DNA of 9,201 nt, taken from Oscillospiraceae bacterium. Lineage in GTDB: Bacteria > Bacillota > Clostridia > Oscillospirales > Acutalibacteraceae. A model generated the notes under the pieces. That model ran no database searches and was not told the DNA's origin. It saw only the letters and a list, made by a program, of their open reading frames with translations. The stretch covers positions 1 to 9,201 of the forward strand of contig JAQXLO010000129.1 in NCBI GenBank assembly GCA_029012165.1. The letters are read 5' to 3'. Both the position numbers and the translations under genes were made by a program. Shown one piece after another: positions 6,401 to 9,201 of this stretch; within the stretch, counting starts at the first letter, position 1; each line of letters opens with the position of its first letter.

Positions 6401-9105
6401 AGAATGCTGCTTCCAGGGAAGCCGGCAAGGCATACTTCACCGTGATTGACAACGGCGTGCCGAATGTCACCGACTGTAGTAACACCATCACCGGTCGTAT
6501 CAACAGCTGTACATCGGGTATCAACCTGTACTATCCGCTCGCATGGCAGAAAGATAAAGTTCTGCTGGACGATTATGCGAACTACGAATATGTCTACTTT
6601 AACCTCGCAGAGAACAACAACGGCGTAGACCGTGTCATGCCCAAGCAGGAGCAGGCAATCGCCTCCTTCCAGTTCATCGTTCGTGACGATGCACCGCTTG
6701 CTGACGGTACGACCGAGTATGCACAGCTTCTCATGCCGCAGGAGTTCACCCGTGAAGCGGATTCCCGTTTGGGCAAGATTTCCGCCATGCGTGAGGATTC
6801 CCCGACGTATGATGCAACCACAGGCTACTATGATGCTACCTATGAACTTGTGGATAATGACCTTCGGTTTGCGGTTGAACCCATGGTCACCAGCACCATC
6901 AACTTTGTGACCAATAGCACCTCTACGGTTCCTCCCGTGACCGAGAAGGTCGGCAAGGCAGTTCAGCTGCCCACACCCACTAAGGCGTACCATGACTTCC
7001 TTGGCTGGACATACACCAACGCTGAGTCCGATGTGGACTATGTGAATGCAGATGCATTCGTCATGCCCGCAAGCAACGTTACTCTGTATGCGAAGTGGGC
7101 CGGTCAGAGTGCGGCATACTATGTGCGCCACTACAAGCAGAATCTCACGGCAACCGGCTGGCTTACCGGTGAGGGCGAATATGAGCAGGAGACCCTGTAT
7201 GCCACGATCGGCACAACGGTTGAGGCTGTTGCCAAGACCTACGAGGGCTTCACCTGCACCTCCTCCGACTCCGGTGTGGTCGTCGGCGACACGGAAAACG
7301 CACTGATCCTCAATCTCTACTACATCAGAAACACGGCGAAGATCACCCTGAATGCAAATGGTGGTACCTTCTCCAACAACCAGCAGACCATTATGCTGGA
7401 AGGCAAGTTTGAAAATGCCGTCTCCAACCCGTACGGTGATCCCACCAGAACCGGCTACACCTTCAACGGCTGGAAGTACGGCAATACCGACTATACCCTG
7501 AGCACCTATCCGGCATCTGACCTGACGCTCAATGCGGCATGGTCTGCCAACAGCTACACGCTGTCGTTCTATCTGGATGATGAGTTCTACACCTCGGTTT
7601 CCGGTGTGTACGGCTCCGCTGTTGCAGCACCCTCGGTTCAGCTGGGTGACAACCAGACCTTCAGCGGCTGGAAGAACAGCAGCGGCGACGCCTTCAGCTA
7701 CACCACCATGCCCGCCAAGAACGAATCCTTCTATGGCACCACCGGCATCTCCGGCTACTGGCTGACGCTTGTTGTGGACGGTCAGCAGATCGACAAGATC
7801 GCCGTTTACAACGGCGATACCGTCACGGCAGATATGGTGGCCTATGACGCACCGACTGGCTACACCTTCAGCGGATGGCGTCTGACCGACAGTGTCAGCG
7901 GCACGAAGGCAACTTTCCCGATGACCCTGAGCAAGGATATCACACTGTATGGCTTCACCACACATGAACAGTACACCATCTCTTTGTACTACTACATCGA
8001 CGGTGAACTGGAGTATTATGATGCAGTCAGCGGCTATTACGGCGAAAGCTTTGAGCTTCCTGCAGAGCCGGACTACAGCGAATATGGCTACGGCTTCGAC
8101 GGCTGGTACACCGATGAAGGTCTGACCCAGAAGTACACCAAGCCCGACACCATGGCAGCCGGCGATATCACCCTGTACGGTAATGTCTATGTCCTTCAGG
8201 GCACCGTGAAGTTTGACCTGAACGGCGGCGAGGGCACTGCTCCCGCATCCTTGTCCGCAGAGATCGGCGAAACCATCACCCTTCCCGGCGGCGACGGCAT
8301 CACCATGAAGTACTACAAGTTTGGCGGCTGGACGCTGAACAAGGGCTCCAACGTGGCAGTGGAAAGCATTGATGTTGTGGATGCTTCGACCATCACCGTC
8401 TATGCAATCTGGAATGTCAACTATGCCATGGTCAACTTCAGCGTCAACAACGGCGTTGGTACCGCTCCTGCGGCACAGAAGGTTGAAGTCGGCGAGGCAG
8501 TTGTGCTGCCCGATGGCGCAGGTCTGACCCGTGAGGGCTTCATTTTCGCAGGCTGGGCAGCAACCGCCAATGCGACAGAGCCGCTCACGACCTATACCGT
8601 GACCTCCACCGGCAGCAAGACTCTCTATGCAGTTTGGGCAGCGTTGAGCTGTGATCTGGTTGCCAAGGCAGGTTCCACGGCCGTCATCGACAACGAGAAC
8701 CACTACATCTATGGTCTGTACTTCTCTCCCGATGAGCAGACGCTCAATGAGCAGTATCTCCAAGTCGAAGGCAACGGTCACCTCGAGTACAACTACCGCG
8801 GCTATATCGGTACCGGCACAGAGGTTTCTCTGATCAATGACTATACCGGCGAAGTGGATGCCACCTACACCATCGTTATCTTCGGTGATATCGACGGCGA
8901 CGGTCTGGTTACCAACAACGATATTACCCTCATGAAGAGCCTGAACTCCTACACCATCTCCTATGAGGACGAGGCGTACAGAATCTTTGCGGCAGATCTG
9001 TTCGCAGATGGTTCTATCAATAACTCCGATATCACCATCGCCAAGAACATGAACTCCAACATCGTTATCCTCGATCAAGCAACCCGTGAACAGACACGTG
9101 TCTAA
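3487..9105 (+). CDS. Giant secreted multidomain protein with InlB-type repeats, cohesin-like module and C-terminal dockerin
   Basis: The 1872-residue exported protein was read from its own ribosome binding site. A Sec signal peptide (KFKR, hydrophobic core 8-27, likely cut after GSAA near 32) is followed by an unrecognised, probably beta-rich region (33-350). A FIVAR-like helical region covers about 354-519. Twelve Listeria-Bacteroides/InlB B-type repeats (GYxFxGW ... LYAxW) sit at 522-908, 1136-1206 and 1285-1721. They are interrupted by a cohesin-like module (909-1131) and a MucBP-like module (1207-1284). A pre-dockerin module (1722-1798) and a dockerin (from 1799) close it. No enzymatic domain, LPXTG motif or transmembrane anchor is seen, so a structural, adhesive or glycan-binding role held by dockerin-cohesin contact is inferred. 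Two tandem TAA codons end the gene. It is monocistronic and divergent from marR. Confidence 0.92.
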   Translation: MSKFKRTLSVLLALVMAFSVMTVAFTVTGSAAPTVVRTEETNPSVVFKVPQFLEAYGTNYYARGKNVKAGGTIFLQVSGATNVSLSCSDSAIAFSDYTMGTDSYTWQMQGGALETDPTAKTVVNWTVTYKVGGKTYKTEAWSAVKLAFGNPGFASNIRKNGFWASHETKNDHVEWVEPLYGNYAGASGYNCIIDMASANRIDSTESSVQGSNFAGYFFSGEHGQDYTVPTHATGNMYVDTSKYTNLSQTGLQFKATPATWRDTDSNHPQFYIGSSLKSQTVNGATSTAFSVTSSGSGSNKINGGSYAVDTFAGPLSSNSTVQLQVTFEWEGNVTGAVSYHVNTVCYYDLTIVVYNKSALLASINTANAGNYQQRQMLDVVPSDGGDYTNFRTWSQYYAALQQAWYIYGREDVKQADIDSAKAALDACIPVYENGHWVSGMMYGPADYTAADEVSKLIPSDFYTNYSDGTNGKYYKYTYAAKVIDAVADIAYDRPLDSRYQLAVDTMKQNLASAIANLDGQYKSATVTFMSNGTNVTNVPASITTSLFGAASKPSDPIRANYKFAGWFYDEACTQAVTWPLSINVTSPYFQGGLNSKNDTVGTAFTLYAGWTLTGKKLSFVTNGDTTIDPVVGNAGEAYSGPDTVPTKAGYDFVCWCSDITLQNEVDWSTFTFGTYDTVYGKWEKAPFTVTFDANGGTFTNGTGYASYTALYGDPVVAPEAPTKAGYGFVGWFYDKALTQQVSFSSFTIPSASVTVYAKWSDTVRTVTFNANGGSGTTTVTYEIGAVITEPVSPSRAGYSFNGWYSDEALTSKVVFDSNLKMGGDNITLYASWNPLKYSITFSAGEGKMADSFVASDYYDLDCGSVIVAPENPTREGYVFKGWALDGEPYALTTVPAQSLNLTAIWEVEPYTVRYRLGTDRTGKVAQGDVITATVYMSANYIVSNNTFIVYYDKRYLQPALNGEPLTAAVSGKNAASREAGKAYFTVIDNGVPNVTDCSNTITGRINSCTSGINLYYPLAWQKDKVLLDDYANYEYVYFNLAENNNGVDRVMPKQEQAIASFQFIVRDDAPLADGTTEYAQLLMPQEFTREADSRLGKISAMREDSPTYDATTGYYDATYELVDNDLRFAVEPMVTSTINFVTNSTSTVPPVTEKVGKAVQLPTPTKAYHDFLGWTYTNAESDVDYVNADAFVMPASNVTLYAKWAGQSAAYYVRHYKQNLTATGWLTGEGEYEQETLYATIGTTVEAVAKTYEGFTCTSSDSGVVVGDTENALILNLYYIRNTAKITLNANGGTFSNNQQTIMLEGKFENAVSNPYGDPTRTGYTFNGWKYGNTDYTLSTYPASDLTLNAAWSANSYTLSFYLDDEFYTSVSGVYGSAVAAPSVQLGDNQTFSGWKNSSGDAFSYTTMPAKNESFYGTTGISGYWLTLVVDGQQIDKIAVYNGDTVTADMVAYDAPTGYTFSGWRLTDSVSGTKATFPMTLSKDITLYGFTTHEQYTISLYYYIDGELEYYDAVSGYYGESFELPAEPDYSEYGYGFDGWYTDEGLTQKYTKPDTMAAGDITLYGNVYVLQGTVKFDLNGGEGTAPASLSAEIGETITLPGGDGITMKYYKFGGWTLNKGSNVAVESIDVVDASTITVYAIWNVNYAMVNFSVNNGVGTAPAAQKVEVGEAVVLPDGAGLTREGFIFAGWAATANATEPLTTYTVTSTGSKTLYAVWAALSCDLVAKAGSTAVIDNENHYIYGLYFSPDEQTLNEQYLQVEGNGHLEYNYRGYIGTGTEVSLINDYTGEVDATYTIVIFGDIDGDGLVTNNDITLMKSLNSYTISYEDEAYRIFAADLFADGSINNSDITIAKNMNSNIVILDQATREQTRV
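4546..5043 (+). other. FIVAR-like helical region of the giant protein
   Basis: Residues 354-519 hold two helical stretches of the FIVAR/three-helix kind, as found in clostridial surface proteins. The first begins YNKSALLASINTANAG and ends DSAKAALDACIPVYENG. The second begins near AADEVSKLI and ends MKQNLASAIANLDG. The assignment rests on pattern only. Confidence 0.5.
5050..6210 (+). repeat. InlB/Listeria-Bacteroides-type protein repeats 1-5
   Basis: Residues 522-908 hold five tandem units of about 70-95 residues, beginning near 522, 615, 686, 762 and 835. The pattern is VTFxxNGG, a glycine-rich turn, P-T-K-A-G-Y-x-F-x-G-W and a closing LYAxW. The clearest units are the third (FTVTFDANGGTF ... 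VYAKW) and fourth (RTVTFNANGGSG ... LYASW). In the second, the central GW is replaced by CWC. The units differ strongly at the DNA level, so the array is old. Confidence 0.85.
6211..6885 (+). other. Cohesin-like module inside the giant protein
   Basis: Residues 909-1131 are not InlB repeats. The stretch KVAQGDVITATVYMSAN followed by NNTFIVYYDKRYLQP matches the opening strands of cohesin-fold domains (GD-x-V-x-V-x-V, then F-x-Y-D-x-x-x-L). Near the end, IASFQFIVRDDAPLADGTT resembles the cohesin strand with A-P-x-G-x-T. The module is longer than a classical cohesin (about 140 residues). It could bind a dockerin or simply be a structural relative. Confidence 0.45.
6892..7104 (+). repeat. InlB-type repeat 6
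   Basis: Residues 1136-1206 form a single unit between the cohesin-like and MucBP-like modules: STINFVTNSTSTVPP ... PTKAYHDFLGW ... VTLYAKW. Confidence 0.75.
7105..7338 (+). other. MucBP-like module
   Basis: Residues 1207-1284 contain YYVRHYKQNL, then GWLTGEGEYEQETL, AKTYEGFTC and LILNLYYIRN. This is the pattern of MucBP-like units often found next to InlB repeats in Gram-positive surface proteins. Mucin binding is known for some family members but is not shown here. Confidence 0.6.
7339..8649 (+). repeat. InlB-type repeats 7-12
   Basis: Residues 1285-1721 hold six units, including KITLNANGGTFSN ... GYTFNGW, SYTLSFYLDDEFY ... FSGW, YTISLYYYIDGEL ... GYGFDGW and TVKFDLNGGEGTAP ... FGGW. Two of them (from about 1356 and 1424) lack the NGG turn and use a D-D/D-G turn instead. 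Confidence 0.8.
8650..9066 (+). other. Pre-dockerin module and type I-like dockerin
   Basis: Residues 1722-1798 (LVAKAGSTAVID ... YTIVIF) form a compact module that I recall directly before dockerins in Clostridia proteins. The dockerin follows. The first calcium loop is D1801-I-D1803-G-D1805-G-L-V-T-N-N-D1812. The second is D1837-L-F-A-D1841-G-S-I-N-N-S-D1848, with Phe and Ala at positions 3 and 4. Both loops lead into a helix (ITLMKSLNS and ITIAKNMNS). Dockerins bind cohesins of scaffolding or cell-wall proteins. Confidence 0.85.
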
Positions 9106-9121
9106 TAACCCCTAAACATTG

Positions 9122-9153
9122 CGGCGGCGAAGGTTTTCTTCGCCGCCGTTTTT
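9122..9153 (+). terminator. Rho-independent terminator after the giant gene
   Basis: CGGCGGCGAAG (9122-9132) pairs perfectly with CTTCGCCGCCG (9138-9148) around GTTTT and is followed by five Ts (9149-9153). The remaining bases to the end of the window contain only a weak 5-bp dyad (CCCAC 9174-9178, GTGGG 9187-9191) and no gene start. Confidence 0.93.
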
Positions 9154-9201
9154 ATGCCCAAAAATTTTCTCTCCCCACGGAAAATTGTGGGATTTGTGGT
9201 T

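Noticed and set aside
3508..9078. A 1856-codon open frame on the minus strand opposite the giant gene
   Set aside because: It lies in exact codon register with the sense gene and is explained by absence of three codons there. Its product is low-complexity Val/Gly/Ile-rich text with no signal peptide or domain, while the plus strand has a clear signal peptide and known domains.

Overview
The window looks like chromosomal DNA from an anaerobic gut Clostridia, most likely Oscillospiraceae/Ruminococcaceae. This is inferred from the ClpC type, strong AGGAGG-like ribosome binding sites, and a very large secreted protein that combines InlB-type repeats with a C-terminal dockerin. No rRNA, tRNA, CRISPR array or transposase gene is visible.

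Layout. (1) 2-925 (+) is the 3' part of clpC, the AAA+ unfoldase of the ClpCP protease. (2) 926-1240 has no protein gene. It is filled by a structured element of about 290 bp (929-1219) whose two ends are inverted copies of a terminator-like hairpin, with three more hairpins inside. (3) A clear sigma-70 type promoter (1241-1269) drives a cytoplasmic SGNH/GDSL-type esterase (1293-2342, +). (4) A bidirectional terminator (2349-2372) separates it from two convergent minus-strand genes: a MarR-family regulator (2640-3116) and, downstream of it, a 47-residue hydrophobic peptide gene (2436-2579). (5) A divergent intergenic region (3117-3486) holds the marR promoter with a candidate operator, and a promoter for the next gene. 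(6) 3487-9105 (+) encodes a 1872-residue secreted protein: signal peptide, unknown N-terminal part, helical region, 12 Listeria-Bacteroides/InlB-type repeats interrupted by a cohesin-like module and a MucBP-like module, then a pre-dockerin module and a dockerin. A strong terminator (9122-9153) follows.

How the parts may work together (inference). The giant protein is exported and probably docked non-covalently to a cohesin-bearing partner at the cell surface, since it has no LPXTG sorting signal. The divergently transcribed MarR protein is a natural candidate to regulate itself, the small peptide, and possibly the giant protein. The clpC and esterase genes are separate transcription units and appear unrelated to this pair.

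The points most worth a second look are the inverted-repeat element after clpC, the unannotated 47-residue peptide downstream of marR, and the presence of a cohesin-like module and a dockerin in the same polypeptide.
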